Positions 34,177-45,049 of a DNA stretch of 64,000 nt are shown here, piece after piece (within the stretch, counting starts at the first letter, position 1; the number at the start of each line of letters is the position of its first letter). The stretch comes from Schizochytrium sp. CCTCC M209059 (lineage: Eukaryota > Sar > Bigyra > Thraustochytrida > Thraustochytriidae). The notes beneath the pieces are model-generated. The model saw only the letters and a program-made list of their open reading frames with translations. It searched no databases and was not told the DNA's origin. Location: positions 62,001 through 126,000 of the forward strand of contig KN805383.1 of assembly GCA_000818945.1 (NCBI GenBank), written 5' to 3'. Made by a program: the position numbers and the translations under genes.

Positions 34177-34837
34177 TATTTTTTTGAATGAGTCCGTCGA
34201 GTAGAACACGAGGCAGGCAACAGGGCTACGGCTAGCGATTGAAGGTCTTTGGTCCGAGCGCTGAACGTTTGATCAAAGACTTGCGTTGCTCAGAATGAGC
34301 CAGCTACTTGCTTTCGTGTTAGGTTGCGTTGCGTAACCTTGTTGCTTCACCAAGCGCGTTGCGGCGGTCTCTATACGCCGCGTTGCGTCGTGCGCCAGCA
34401 CACAAGCCGACACGCACGCACGCACGCACGCTCGCGGCGCAAGCAAGCAGCGCGCGTGCTGGCGGCCCCTGCCTTTTGTTCTAGCTAGCTAGCCCTTAGC
34501 GTCGCCTCCCAGGGCTTTGCCGGGGCTACCCTTTTCGCTCGCTGCGCACGCGCCTCGCTCGCTCCTCGCTCTCCGCGGGCTGCGTCTCCGCCGCGCCTTC
34601 TCTCCCTCGCGCGGGCGCTGCGCTCCCGCTGCCTGCGCGCGGCCCTCGCCCGCGGCCTCGCGCTCGCGCGGCCTCGCGCTGCGCCCGCGTGCGTGCGGCG
34701 CGCGCTGCTTGCTGATCTCGCCTCCTCTGCTTGCTGATCTCGCCTCTGCTTGCGCGCCTTTCCCGCGCGCCGGGCCTCGCTTTGCCAGTCTGCTGCGTGC
34801 CGACCCCGCCGCGCCGCCCCCTGTTGCGCGGCCGCGC

Positions 34838-35011
34838 GTTTGTTTGTTTGTTTGTTTGTTTGTTTGTTTGTTTGTTTGTTTGTTTGTTTGTTTGTTTGTT
34901 TGTTTGTTTGTTTGTTTGTTTGTTTGTTTGTTTGTTTGTTTGTTTGTTTGTTTGTTTGTTTGTTTGTTTGTTTGTTTGTTTGTTTGTTTGTTTGTTTGTT
35001 TTGTTTGTTTC
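34838..35011. repeat. TTTG microsatellite, about 42 units
   Basis: Nearly perfect TGTT/TTTG tandem array, the longest tetranucleotide repeat in the window. Confidence 0.97.
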
Positions 35012-36095
35012 TTTTTCGCTCGCGCGCACTCGCTCGCTCGCTCGCTTTCTTCCGCCGACGCCGCGCGTTTCACGCGCGGCACTGCACGCCGGGCACGGGA
35101 AAGGAAGAGGCCGGGGCTGTGCAGCGATCGATATGCGGCGGTCGTGCGAGCGTCCGTCAGCCAGCTGGGCGCCCGGCTGGTGGGCGTGTCCCGCGGCAGA
35201 GCAGGACTGAGTGTGTACCGCCAGAGCCCACCTCCTGGTCGCGGCGCCGCCTTAAACAGCGCATTTAACTCTACCGCCCCGCTTGTGATTATCTGGTAAG
35301 TAAGGCGGGATCTCCAGAAACGCTTTCCGGCGCTGGCCGCTTCTCACAAGCGCGGCTGCGGGGTTCGTCGCCCCTTCCCATATCTTCCGGGAACTGCCGT
35401 ACGGACCTGGACAGAAAGAAGGTCTGGAGCGAAAGAAGGCCGTGGCGCCCCGCAGTTTCCCACCGCGCTGCGGCCCCGGCAGCTGAAGCTTGCTCGCGGC
35501 TGCTGGCTTACCTTCCTGTTCCTGGTGCCGCAAGCTAGCTACGTACTGACAGTGGGGAGACGAGAGGGAGAGGGAGTCGGCGAGAGAGATCGAGAGGGCG
35601 GAGGTCACCTCGAATCACCAATCACAGTCAGGGGTGAGGTGCGGGAGAGAGAAAGCAAGCGAGTAAGTCCCGTGAGGCAGGAGGCAGCCCAACCTCCATC
35701 TCTCCGGACCCTTCCCCTCCGCTTTCCCGCCAATTCAGCCCTCTTCTTCTTCTGCAGCTCCCGCGCTCCGCCCTTGCTCTCGCCCTCGGCCGTCGCCTGC
35801 ACTGCACTGCGCTGCCTCCGCCTCGCTCGCCCCGCCTCGCAGCGCACCTGCCAGAGAAAGGATGAATGTACCTACGTAGCATGCAGAAGCCCGCTCCCTC
35901 CTCCACCTGCGAGATGGAGGCCCCGCAGCCGGCCGCGACTCGCACGTGGCGGCCGGCCCTGCCGACACCTCTGCAGCTTCAGGCCGCCGAGCCAGCGCCG
36001 CCGCTGTCGACACGCGACGCATCGCCGCGGCGCGTGAACCCGCTGCACCTGCGCCGCCGCTGCCGACAGACGGACAGAAAGTCAGTCAGTCAGGC

Positions 36096-36139
<44 letters not shown>
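36096..36139. repeat. CAGA microsatellite
   Basis: About eleven tandem CAGA units. Confidence 0.95.
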
Positions 36140-36299
36140 GTCTGGCCACGGGAACCACCGGCGAGCGAGCGAGCGCGAGGGCCTTGGCGGGTGGGATCTT
36201 GGCTTCGCCTTCCTCTTCCTCTTTTCTGACTCTCTCCTCTGCTGCCAGCGACCATGACCACTGTCTGGCTCTGTCGCTTGGCCGCATCGATTTGGATTC

Positions 36300-36500
36300 T
36301 GCCTTTTCGATTTGCTTTGCTTTGATTTGCTTTGCTTTGCTTTGATTTGCTCTGGTTTGGTTTGGTTTGGTTTGGTTTGGTTTGGTTTGGTTTGGTTTGG
36401 TTTTCTTTGCTTTGCTTTGCTTTGATTTGATTTGGTCTTCTTTGGTTTTCTTTGGTTTGGTTTGGTTTGGTTTGGTTTGGTTTGCTTTGGTTTGCTTTGG
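36300..36500. repeat. TTTGC / TTTGG pentanucleotide repeats
   Basis: Interleaved TTTGC and TTTGG units over about 200 bases, with ATTTG variants. Confidence 0.9.
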
Positions 36501-37523
36501 GTCCACCTTCGATTTGACAGTGACCATGGTGGACCCCGCGCCTCTGCCGCAGTTGCTCGCAAACTCGTGCTGCTCGCAGATCCGCTCCCCTCCCCGAGCC
36601 CTCGCGGCCGCGGCCACCGTGCCGGCCGCGCCGCGCCGCGCGGACGAGGCAGCGCAAGGGAGGAACGAGCGACCGGAGCGAGCCTGCACCGTCAGGACTC
36701 CGCCCAGCCCGGTCTGGTGTGCGTGCGCGCTGCGGAGTGGGCGCGCGCCCACCTGGCTCGCAGCCTGGCGCCCATCGTGGAGCAGGAGGACCAGGGCGAC
36801 CTCGCTCGCGCTGGCTCGCCGGCAGACCGGCCTGCCAGTGCAGCACAGCTGACAGCGAGCGGACGCACGAACTCGCGCGGCTGCGTCAATTTGGAGCGAG
36901 GGGGGGGGGATGCTCGGGCCGTCGACCGCTTTTCGTACGTCATCATGATGGAAGCAGCCTCGCCTCGTACGGTAAAATCAAATCCGCGGCCGGCGGGAAC
37001 TACCACGGATCCTTCCGAGACGAGCGCCATCCAGCGTGAGCGGAACGCTTTTCTAGATCTCTTAGCCTGCGCTTGCTTGAGTGAAAGATGCGGCATTGTA
37101 CTAGGTAACGAGGTGAACCATAGAACTGCAATCTTCGGTGGCGACGCGCGTTCTGAAAGAAGAAGTCGGGGTCTGAATATAAGGATGAAACCCATGTCAT
37201 GTCAACCCGGATGGCTCATCGCGGGTCGGATTGCTCCTGCCTGCTCCGTCAGCCAGCTATGATAACAGAAATCTTGGTTCTTGAGCCGCTGGAAATGGAA
37301 TAAAGAAGAAGCGCAGGCCGTGAGCGGCGCCGCAAGCGTAGCCCGCGTTTCTCCTTCACTCGCGCGAATTGTAGGCTCACCTATTTCCGCGTTCGTCCGA
37401 CAAGGCGAGTAAACTAATAATTGTCACAATTCACGGAGAAGTGAAGTCTGATAATTTGTCCGGGCCGGCCCTACGTATACGCCTGTTATTTGCAAGGCTT
37501 GTTGTTAAGCAAAAAAAATCATC

Positions 37524-37573
<50 letters not shown>
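37524..37573. repeat. CAG microsatellite, noncoding
   Basis: About 16 CAG units with one CAA near the end, outside any supported gene. Confidence 0.95.
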
Positions 37574-37575
<2 letters not shown>

Positions 37576-37980
37576 TCAACAGGTCTAGCTGTGCGGAGCG
37601 CCTGGCCGCACGTGAGACAAGTATTTTGATAAAAAGGAAAGAAAGGATAAAAGGACCCGCGCCTGCGAACTCGCGATGAGTGAATAAACTCAAACTCAAC
37701 TTGCTTACAAACGCGAACATATGTGTACAATTCCTCACGGCGTAGTCTCTCCCTCCTTCGCTGGAGCGACGCGATCTCGTTCGCCAGCAGCGGCCTCTTC
37801 CTTTCAACTCATTCACATCATGTCGTTCTTATATTGATGGGCCAAGGACTTGCTGCCTTCCAAGTAGCACAAGCACGCCTTGCCTTATTATCTGCGATTG
37901 TAGATTCTTCATGGCTTTCAATGCTCTCCCAAATCGCGTGCATCATTCTTTCCATCAGAGTCCGCCAATGACAAGAATAG

Positions 37981-39981
37981 TCATTTGGAATCATCCTCTG
38001 AAGAAAATGAGCCTCTGTGACGAGGCTCCAACTCTGGAAACGGGTGCGCCAGAGGATCGCCACCTCGCTTGCAGAGACGCTTCGAGCGCCTGCAAACGGT
38101 GCAGCTATTTCGAGCGTGCAGTTGCGACAGTAAGTCTTCAATGTCGTCATGTTTCCAGCCCCTGAGCTTTGGCACATTCTCGCTGAGGTATGCGTGCATG
38201 TCTGTACCGTCGAGGTGCATGTGCGCGTTGAGCACTTCAAAGAGAAGGCCGGCCTTGTGGCGAGTCCAATGCAGCCGCAGGGCCTTGGCGTCTGTAGCGC
38301 GGTTTGGGCACTCGTCGAGCGCCCAGGCTGTCCGACAGGATTCACAATTACAAGCTGACAGAATCGCCATCTCCACCTCGCCAGGAGGGAGGAGTGTGCT
38401 GAAAAGGTCTTTGTGCAAGGCGTGAAAACGCAGCCCATAGACGTCGCGATGCTGGCGCAACGCAAGGTCCAAGAAGGCACGATGCGCCGACAATGGCCAC
38501 TGAAGCACGCTTCCTGGAGCCGCCTTCACGCGCTGGCGATGCAGATACTCCGCAAGAGGCCCCACAAAGCCCTCGGGGAATTTTTCGGTGTCTTTGAAGA
38601 TGCTGTCACGGAGAGCCGCGCGTATGTCAGTCTTCAACTGGAGACTTTTCCAGAACTCGAGTTGCTTGCGTTTCCTCCGTTCGTGCAAGAGATTCTTGAC
38701 TGAATTCTTGAAACCTTTACCCACGCGCTTGTCTTGCATAATCTGGGGATTGCGTCCACGCTCGGTTTCCAATCTCCGCCGCGCCCCCTCCCAGTCGCGC
38801 TCGCCCCGCTTATTAGTCGTCATAGATTTCATCACACTTTCGAGAATCCAGAGAGTCGCCGCAATTGCGGCTTGCCCCGACGCCGCAGCTGCGGCTTGCC
38901 CCGACGCCGCAGCTGCGGCGTGCCCCGGACTTGATGGCAAGACACCCAGGTTTGTCCGCGTATTGAGGTTCCTAATTTCGATATTGTTGTCGCCCAATCC
39001 TGCATCGCTCTCGCCAAAGGGCAGCCCAGTCTCCAGCGAGGAAAAGGGTGCAGATCCGTCGAGATGACGCTTGCCGACAGAGGAGGAGCGCGTCACAGCC
39101 AAGGGTTCCTCAAAGAAGCTTGACGCGCCAAGGGAAGAAGGGCCTGCAGCAATGGGGGCACTCGCGACAAAGAGCTCTTGCGCAGGCGGAACGCAAAGAC
39201 TGTCAAGCTCGTTGTAATCGCTTGCTGCTACAACATTTGCATCAAGACGCGCAAAATCGCAAGGTTCAAAATCGCCGTCAAAGGCCAAACTCGTTGCCAG
39301 AGTGGAGTCTGCATGCAACTCGTTTTGAACATTGGATAATTCTTCAGGAGCGCTGGCCTCCGCAATCTCAAAGGAATCGCGCGGAAGGAGTCGCGAGGAC
39401 GACGCGCGCATGCCATTGTCGAGGAGACTGTTGCATCGCAGATTCGGTTTTAGCCCTTGCGGAACAAGCGCTGATTCTGGCGGCGCAAAGGAGGATCTGG
39501 CGCTTCCGCCCAGCGCTTCCGTGGCATCTGACCACATGGAGCGGTTCGAGAGAGACCGCTCGTTCATCGTTTCCGTGGCATTTGGCAACACGAAGCGAGT
39601 CGGGAGGGAGCGACTGAAAGTTTGGGTGTACATCGTATTGGCCCGGGCGCGGAGTCTGGACTTACTGGTCAGGCCGCACGGCCTCGACTTGTCCACCAAG
39701 AGGCCGCCATTGTTCCTGGATGCGTAAAAGTCTCGGTCAAAATTTTCCTTGGTTGACGGATTGTTATTATTGTCGTCGTCACCATCTTTTTCTGGTTCCG
39801 CCGTGCAGGCTGCGTACGACTCGTGAAAGTCTTCGCCATCCATCATGAGCAATTTTATGATTTCTTCCTCAAACTCCGTCTTACCGCTGTAGAAGTTGCT
39901 GCTGATCGCCATGGTATCTTGACCATTTGGGCGGGAGTGGTTGCGCCCACGTGCCGGCTCGAGCGAATGCGCCCTTCGCAT
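37981..39981 (-). CDS. Paralog B: protein with the same unrecognised Cys/His domain
   Basis: 666 residues from the first in-frame ATG (39981, MRRAHSLEP); a second ATG at 39912 (MAISSNFYSG, context ACCATGG) would give 643. Upstream the frame is a CTGT microsatellite with no ATG. The N-terminal ~400 residues are polar and low in order. The C-terminal half matches paralog A: RGERDWEGARRRL, KNLLHERRKRKQLEFWKSL, CNCESCRTAW, LRLHWTRHKAGLL, CTVCRRSKR. A short GQAAAAAS repeat lies before it. The two genes are on the same strand about 4 kb apart, consistent with local duplication. Function unknown. Confidence 0.75.
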   Translation of the reverse strand: MRRAHSLEPARGRNHSRPNGQDTMAISSNFYSGKTEFEEEIIKLLMMDGEDFHESYAACTAEPEKDGDDDNNNNPSTKENFDRDFYASRNNGGLLVDKSRPCGLTSKSRLRARANTMYTQTFSRSLPTRFVLPNATETMNERSLSNRSMWSDATEALGGSARSSFAPPESALVPQGLKPNLRCNSLLDNGMRASSSRLLPRDSFEIAEASAPEELSNVQNELHADSTLATSLAFDGDFEPCDFARLDANVVAASDYNELDSLCVPPAQELFVASAPIAAGPSSLGASSFFEEPLAVTRSSSVGKRHLDGSAPFSSLETGLPFGESDAGLGDNNIEIRNLNTRTNLGVLPSSPGHAAAAASGQAAAAASGQAAIAATLWILESVMKSMTTNKRGERDWEGARRRLETERGRNPQIMQDKRVGKGFKNSVKNLLHERRKRKQLEFWKSLQLKTDIRAALRDSIFKDTEKFPEGFVGPLAEYLHRQRVKAAPGSVLQWPLSAHRAFLDLALRQHRDVYGLRFHALHKDLFSTLLPPGEVEMAILSACNCESCRTAWALDECPNRATDAKALRLHWTRHKAGLLFEVLNAHMHLDGTDMHAYLSENVPKLRGWKHDDIEDLLSQLHARNSCTVCRRSKRLCKRGGDPLAHPFPELEPRHRGSFSSEDDSK

Positions 39982-40008
39982 GGCCTTCTTCTTCCGCGAG
40001 CTCTCTTC

Positions 40009-40048
<40 letters not shown>

Positions 40049-40051
40049 GCC

Positions 40052-40084
<33 letters not shown>
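40009..40084. repeat. CTGT microsatellite in the leader of paralog B
   Basis: About 18 CTGT units (one CCTG variant), just upstream of the paralog B start; sense strand reads CAGA. Confidence 0.95.
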
Positions 40085-40087
<3 letters not shown>

Positions 40088-40237
40088 CGTCTGTTGTTGT
40101 CCTCGGTACGCTCCCCTTCCTTCCTTTCTTGTGCACGTGCTAAGCGCTGTCTCGATACGTCTTGGGGCACGTCGCTCGCGCGCGTTGTTGCTCGCCGGCC
40201 TGCCTGCCTGCCTGGCTGCCTCGCTACCGCGCGCACG

Positions 40238-40239
<2 letters not shown>

Positions 40240-40296
<57 letters not shown>

Positions 40297-40309
40297 GTCT
40301 GCTGCTGCT
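40240..40309. repeat. CTG trinucleotide microsatellite
   Basis: About 19 CTG units plus a short interrupted extension; noncoding in the supported models. Confidence 0.95.
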
Positions 40310-40979
40310 CGCGTTCTCCAGTGAATTCCGCTTTTGCTGCCGGGGCCCGTTTCCTGATTGAAGGTGAAAGTTCATGCACGTCTAGGAACATAGAGAGGAA
40401 GCACGGAGTCGGAGTTGAGGGGATCCAGGAGACACCTCCCTCTGGATCATTCCCCGCACGGCCATCAACTTGATGAAGCTGCCCTGCTGCGAAAGGGCGT
40501 TGTTCGTGAACACTTTCGTGACACAGCCCTCGGACCTTGCTTTTACGCTGCGTACCCCAGAGCGGAAATCATCTCTATTTACTCTTCGAGGCTGCTGCAG
40601 CTCGAAATCGCTCGTGGTCATGACGCTTCATCATGACAGTGCGAGCTCGAGGAGGGTCCGCAAGGACGTGCGGAGGACGAGCAGCCAACAGCGCTCCCGC
40701 GGTCTACGGCGACGGCTTGGCCCAGCCATCTTGAATTCGATGAACTCGGCTTCCCGGGCTGCAGACAAGCAGTGCTTGGTCTTGTTCAAGCTCCGCTCCT
40801 TTTGCGTTCGCTGGGTTTTCTTGCTTACCCCGGCGGGCCGGCGTCCCTTCGACCCACGCACGCAAACGCACGCGCGTACAATCCTGAACGAACGAACAGC
40901 CAGACCTTTGTTGAGACGAGACGACAAACGCGGAGGACGGTTGTGTATCGGAGCAGAGTTCTCGCCCTCGTCCTTGTCT

Positions 40980-41015
<36 letters not shown>

Positions 41016-42387
41016 CTGCAGATCAAGCTACTGTTCGAGTCCAAGGCCAAGGTCCAGACGAGGAAGAAGTACGTAAGTGATCACTTAATGAAAGTGAGCA
41101 AAATCTTCAATTGTTCTCCAACCTCGTTTTTCCTAGTAACGGCGGCCAGGTGTGCGTGCACGCGCCGCCCGTTCACCTCGCCTAGCCTCGCCTTGCCTCG
41201 ACTCGCAGCCCGCGCCGCCAGCCACGTAGCGCAGCCAGGACGCGCAGCCATTGCTCGCGTCGCGTCGCGTCGCGTCGCGTCGCGTTCCCCTCGAGCCTGG
41301 CCGCGGCTACGCGCGGGGGGCGATCGTTTTAACAGAACCAAAAAAATCGTTCGCCGGGAGAACGTCTTCTCCCCAAGCATGCCAGTGCCATGCCCCCGGC
41401 GGCCGCCGGCCGCGTGCTTTCCGTCGCGCCCGCCCCCCCCCGCGACGCCGCCGCCGCCGCCGTGCGCAGAGTCTTGCTCTGCTCTGCGCGGCGCGTCGTG
41501 GCGGCGGCGTCGCGGCGGAAGGTAGGGAGGGAGGGAGGGAGGGAGGGTACGCGCGGAGGGCGTAGCACGCCGGGTTCCCCCGGCCGGTACACACACGCAC
41601 AATTACGCTCGTACGCTCTCGCGCTGCGGATATCCCGATGCGATCATCATGAGCCGAGGCTCGGCGATAGGCCAGCGGCCGAACACGCGGAGGGCCTGGC
41701 TGGCGACCGCCGCCGAGACGCGTCTCGGTCTCGCGGGATCGCCGGGCGAGACTGCGGCCGGAGAATGCAATGCGGAGCAGCCCGTGCAGAAGTTGAAGAT
41801 TGACGCGGCGAAGAACGGTCGCGTGCCAGTCAGGATTCGGGGAGCGATGGAGGCTAGATGGGGAGAACGGGAAGCGCGACGTGGATGACGCTGGCCGTAA
41901 ATGCAGAAGTGCCGCTCGCTAAAAGACTTGGCGGAGGGCGGAATGGAGATGCGAGAGCGGCGCCCGGAATGCGCGAGGGCCGTCTTCTTTCCATGGCGCA
42001 CTGCCTGCCGATCAGCAAGCAATTGTACAGGCAGTCTAGGCAGTCAAGCAATCGAGCAGGCAGGCAAGCATTCGAGCATGGCTGCTTGTTTTTCGCAACC
42101 AGTATCTCGACTCGAAATTTCACCAGCCGGACGTGCAGTTCGTTAGACAGCCAAGGTCGAAGCGGAGCGGAGACCGAGACGAAAAGATCATCCAAGAACG
42201 AAACAACAATTGGAGGATCATCACCATCAAACAATTAGAATTAGGATGGGCAAGAGTTGGTCAGGGTTGCTGATGCCGCGAGCTCGATCGCTGGTCGAGC
42301 TTCACATTACAATGCAACGGAATGCATCTCATCACCATCTTGGAGTGATTTGATTTCGTAGGCACGACGGGCCGTGCTCGCGCGGGA

Positions 42388-42900
42388 TTAGTAAATAAAG
42401 TTGCGGGGCCCGACGAACTTTGTCTTGTCCTCCGGACGCGAACAAGGCGGCGAATCCAAATATGGCCCAGAGGCCGTGACGCAGCCAGCCGCGGAGAGAC
42501 GTTCTCTCCTCGCAACGGCAGCCTTGTGGTCGGTCACGACGAAAGCCTTGCCAATCCAACGCTGTCGCGCGGCGTTCTCGTCACGCCGACGTTTCTCGGC
42601 AGGGCTCACATAGGGGTCCGCGGGACGCTCGCCGATTTTGATGGCGGCGAACTTTTCGAAGGAGCTATATGGTCGTGGCCGTCGCGCCCTCACGCGAACA
42701 ACTTTTTGCACGGCGCGGTGGTGTACCTGTGATTGCACTGACCTGGGCGTCTGCAATCGTGCACTTGTGACCTCGGAGACGTTTTGATATCGCCACGTCT
42801 GCTGGCGTTGTAGACCTCGCTGCCGACGATGCTCTTGCTGTCGATTTACAAACGATGACGAAGATCCATTCGAATTCTGGCACTTTCTATGCCCCTGCCC

Positions 42901-42945
<45 letters not shown>

Positions 42946-43185
42946 ATGCTGATAATTCTGATACTTCTCGTGCTGGCGGTATTGGTTGTGTTGGTGCTGT
43001 TCCTCGCGTAGGCCCGACCCCTGGGCTCCGCGTATTTCCCATCCCGGCTCGTCCTCATCACGCATACCATTGTCCTTGTCGTGCACACTTGGTCCCCAAA
43101 AGTTTCGTCTTGGCAGACGCTGGCCACTGCCCGCGGCGTGTCGGCCGCCCTCCACCAGACGCACCGACCGCCGCGTAGCCGCCAT
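42388..43185 (-). CDS. Basic, Gln/His-rich protein of unknown function
   Basis: 265 residues from ATG 43185 (MAATRRSV); the longer frame opens with a GTG. The middle contains poly-His and a ~12-residue poly-Gln run. The C-terminal third is more conserved-looking: RPYSSFEKFAAIKIGERPADPYVSP, then RWIGKAFVV and a short KFVGPRNFIY end. The GKAFV and final short motif faintly recall ciliary CFAP96-type proteins, but the match is too weak to assign. No membrane segment or signal peptide. Confidence 0.55.
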
Positions 43186-44020
43186 AACGACTGACTCCGC
43201 GTATGTACGTGCGCGCGTGCGTGCGCGTGTGCACGCAAAGAGCGGCACGCAAAGAGCGAACCTTGTTCGCTCCGAGTTTGCCGGCCTTCAGTCACCAGAA
43301 CTAGACGGACGGATGGACAAACAAATGGCTTCTTTGTTTTTGTTTTTTTTGTTTGCCTTGCTAACTTACTAGCAAACTCGTATAGTGTGTACGTGCAAGG
43401 GAAAGCGGGCGTTTAAAAATGGACCCCGTCAGCGCAGCCCAAGCGAGACGAGAAAAAGTTGACTCCGCGGGCCGAGAAATGCGCGCGCGGTAACGGGGCC
43501 CAGCGCTCTCGGTACAGCACGAGCGCGCACTCTCTCGGCTCTTTTCCACCATCTCGCGAGCTAGTTAGCTGACCGGGCTTGAAAGACAAGCGACCAAACA
43601 GAGAGCTTTGATCATGCGCACCCACTTCGTGTCAGATCTCGCTCGCTATCGTTCGCAAGCGCGCAATTTTCATGCTGTGGGCGCATCCTAAGCAGCTATC
43701 CGGTGAGAACTTTTGTAACTACGGCAACGCATTTCAGTGGAGTGATTCCTGGGTTGCGCACTCACTCACCAGAACACATAGGCTTAGGAGAGCGGGTGTA
43801 GCACGTGTTCAAAAATTCAAACCATTGACGCCGAGACGGAGCGGAGCAGGGCACAGCGCGTTGCATACGGGCGTGAAGGGGAAGAGGGCACGCGCGCGCG
43901 CGCGCGCGGTCGATACGGCCTCTCGCCTCGTCTCGCTCGCAAGGAAACCCCAGCCTTTGGTGTCTCTCTCCCAAGGTTTGCACGCGAACCCAGATCCGTG
44001 ATCCCTCCAATCGTGGAACC
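43186..44020. other. Divergent intergenic region
   Basis: Between a minus- and a plus-strand gene. Contains T-rich runs near 43335-43355, a CG-alternating run at 43888-43908 and a GT/GC alternation at 43200-43235. No further gene seen. Confidence 0.5.
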
Positions 44021-44992
44021 ATGGAGACGTCAGGGACTGGGCCCCTTACGCCACCTCGCGAAACGAGAGGGCGGCGAGCCTTGCGCATGAGCTTGCGATT
44101 GCATGCGGCAGACAACGGAGGCGACTTATGCACGCCTCGTTGTGCGCATGACCCGACTCGTGAAGTCGCAAGACGACCTCGAATCACTCCACGTCGGATC
44201 AGACGGTCGCGGAGACTTGCGAGCAGTGCCTCGGGCAATGCCTCGAGCAGCGACGATGTTTTTCCTTCCTCATCGTCTTCAATGTCATTAAGCAGCCAAG
44301 AGTGCTCGAGCTCCTCCGTCTCGTCTGGCGAAGCTCTTCTCCTCGCTTTGGCAGAGGCCGCCGAGGATGAGACCCGTGAGCTCAACGACCATGAAAAGGA
44401 GTCTAACTTTGAGGGTGCTGGAACGAGTTCCATCGCAGACTCTCTGAAGACCAGGTTGACCCACATTGACAAAGACCACTCGCAGAATAATGAAAACCGA
44501 AGCCACGCTAGCAATGAAGATGCTGATTGTATCCAAGGTCTCGCTTTGCAAAAGCAGGAAAGCAATGTGGGCCGTGTTCTCTTTGCCGAGATGCACGAGG
44601 AGGCACCACTTCCTCCTGCCGTACTTTCGACTCGTGCGCCTGAAGCAGATGCCAGAAAGCGTGCACGGGAAGATCAGGTTGCACAGAGAGCGGAAACACG
44701 TGCACCGACAGCGGGGACGAGAGCGGGAGCGACAAGCAATACGACCGCCCGTCAAAACAAATGTCGGAAGCTAGGAGCGCAACAGTCCAGCCTGACACTG
44801 TCTCTGGGGGCTGACCAGGAGGATTCAGATTGGCTGCCTCACGAGTCAGATCGAGATCTGCTCGAGCGCCTCGAGACACAGCTCGCGCGTGCGGCCCCAC
44901 GCGAGCGCCGGCCAAAGCAGCGACAATTCAAACGTCGTCGCACAGGCCAGCTTTCCTTTGTATGGCGCAGACCTTCTTCGCTTACCATTTAG
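44021..44992 (+). CDS. Ser-rich, basic protein of unknown function
   Basis: 323 residues, ATG (METSGTGPL) to TAG 44990-44992. The first 70 residues are Arg-rich, then comes a Ser-rich stretch (~70-105), an acidic middle and a Lys/Arg-rich end. No family recognised. The next open frame, holding a cytochrome b5 domain, continues in the same reading frame directly after this TAG, so the two may belong to one spliced or read-through gene. Disordered composition makes the call moderate. Confidence 0.5.
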   Translation: METSGTGPLTPPRETRGRRALRMSLRLHAADNGGDLCTPRCAHDPTREVARRPRITPRRIRRSRRLASSASGNASSSDDVFPSSSSSMSLSSQECSSSSVSSGEALLLALAEAAEDETRELNDHEKESNFEGAGTSSIADSLKTRLTHIDKDHSQNNENRSHASNEDADCIQGLALQKQESNVGRVLFAEMHEEAPLPPAVLSTRAPEADARKRAREDQVAQRAETRAPTAGTRAGATSNTTARQNKCRKLGAQQSSLTLSLGADQEDSDWLPHESDRDLLERLETQLARAAPRERRPKQRQFKRRRTGQLSFVWRRPSSLTI

Positions 44993-45049
44993 CAAACGAA
45001 TTTCACGAGAAGAGCGACCCTTTTTTTCCAGTCTCTCCCTTGCCATGGG

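Larger units (their letters stand above)
34177..37980. other. Intergenic region between the two Cys/His paralogs, repeat-rich
   Basis: Contains a TTTG array (34838-35011), a GACA array (36096-36139), TTTGC/TTTGG pentanucleotide arrays (36300-36500) and a CAG array (37524-37573). Frames across these give only periodic peptides such as KQTN or TDRQ. A plus-strand frame at 36432-37262 is partly low-complexity and has no recognised content. No gene supported. Confidence 0.5.
39982..42387. other. Intergenic region with CTGT, CTG and TCGTCC repeats
   Basis: Upstream of paralog B. It contains the CTGT array (40009-40084), a CTG array (40240-40309), a TCGTCC array (40969-41018), a CGTCG array (41258-41285) and a GGGA array (41521-41548). 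Short frames (for example 41649-41888 plus) are unsupported by recognisable content. Confidence 0.5.

Noticed and set aside
34838..35011. Telomere- or CRISPR-like interpretation of tandem repeats
   Set aside because: Pure tetranucleotide microsatellite without spacers; the genome is eukaryotic.
34489..35299. KQTN and VCLF repeat ORFs
   Set aside because: Translation of the TTTG microsatellite in different frames.
36082..37262. ORFs around the CAGA and TTTGG arrays
   Set aside because: Periodic peptides from microsatellites followed by unordered sequence; no supported start or family.
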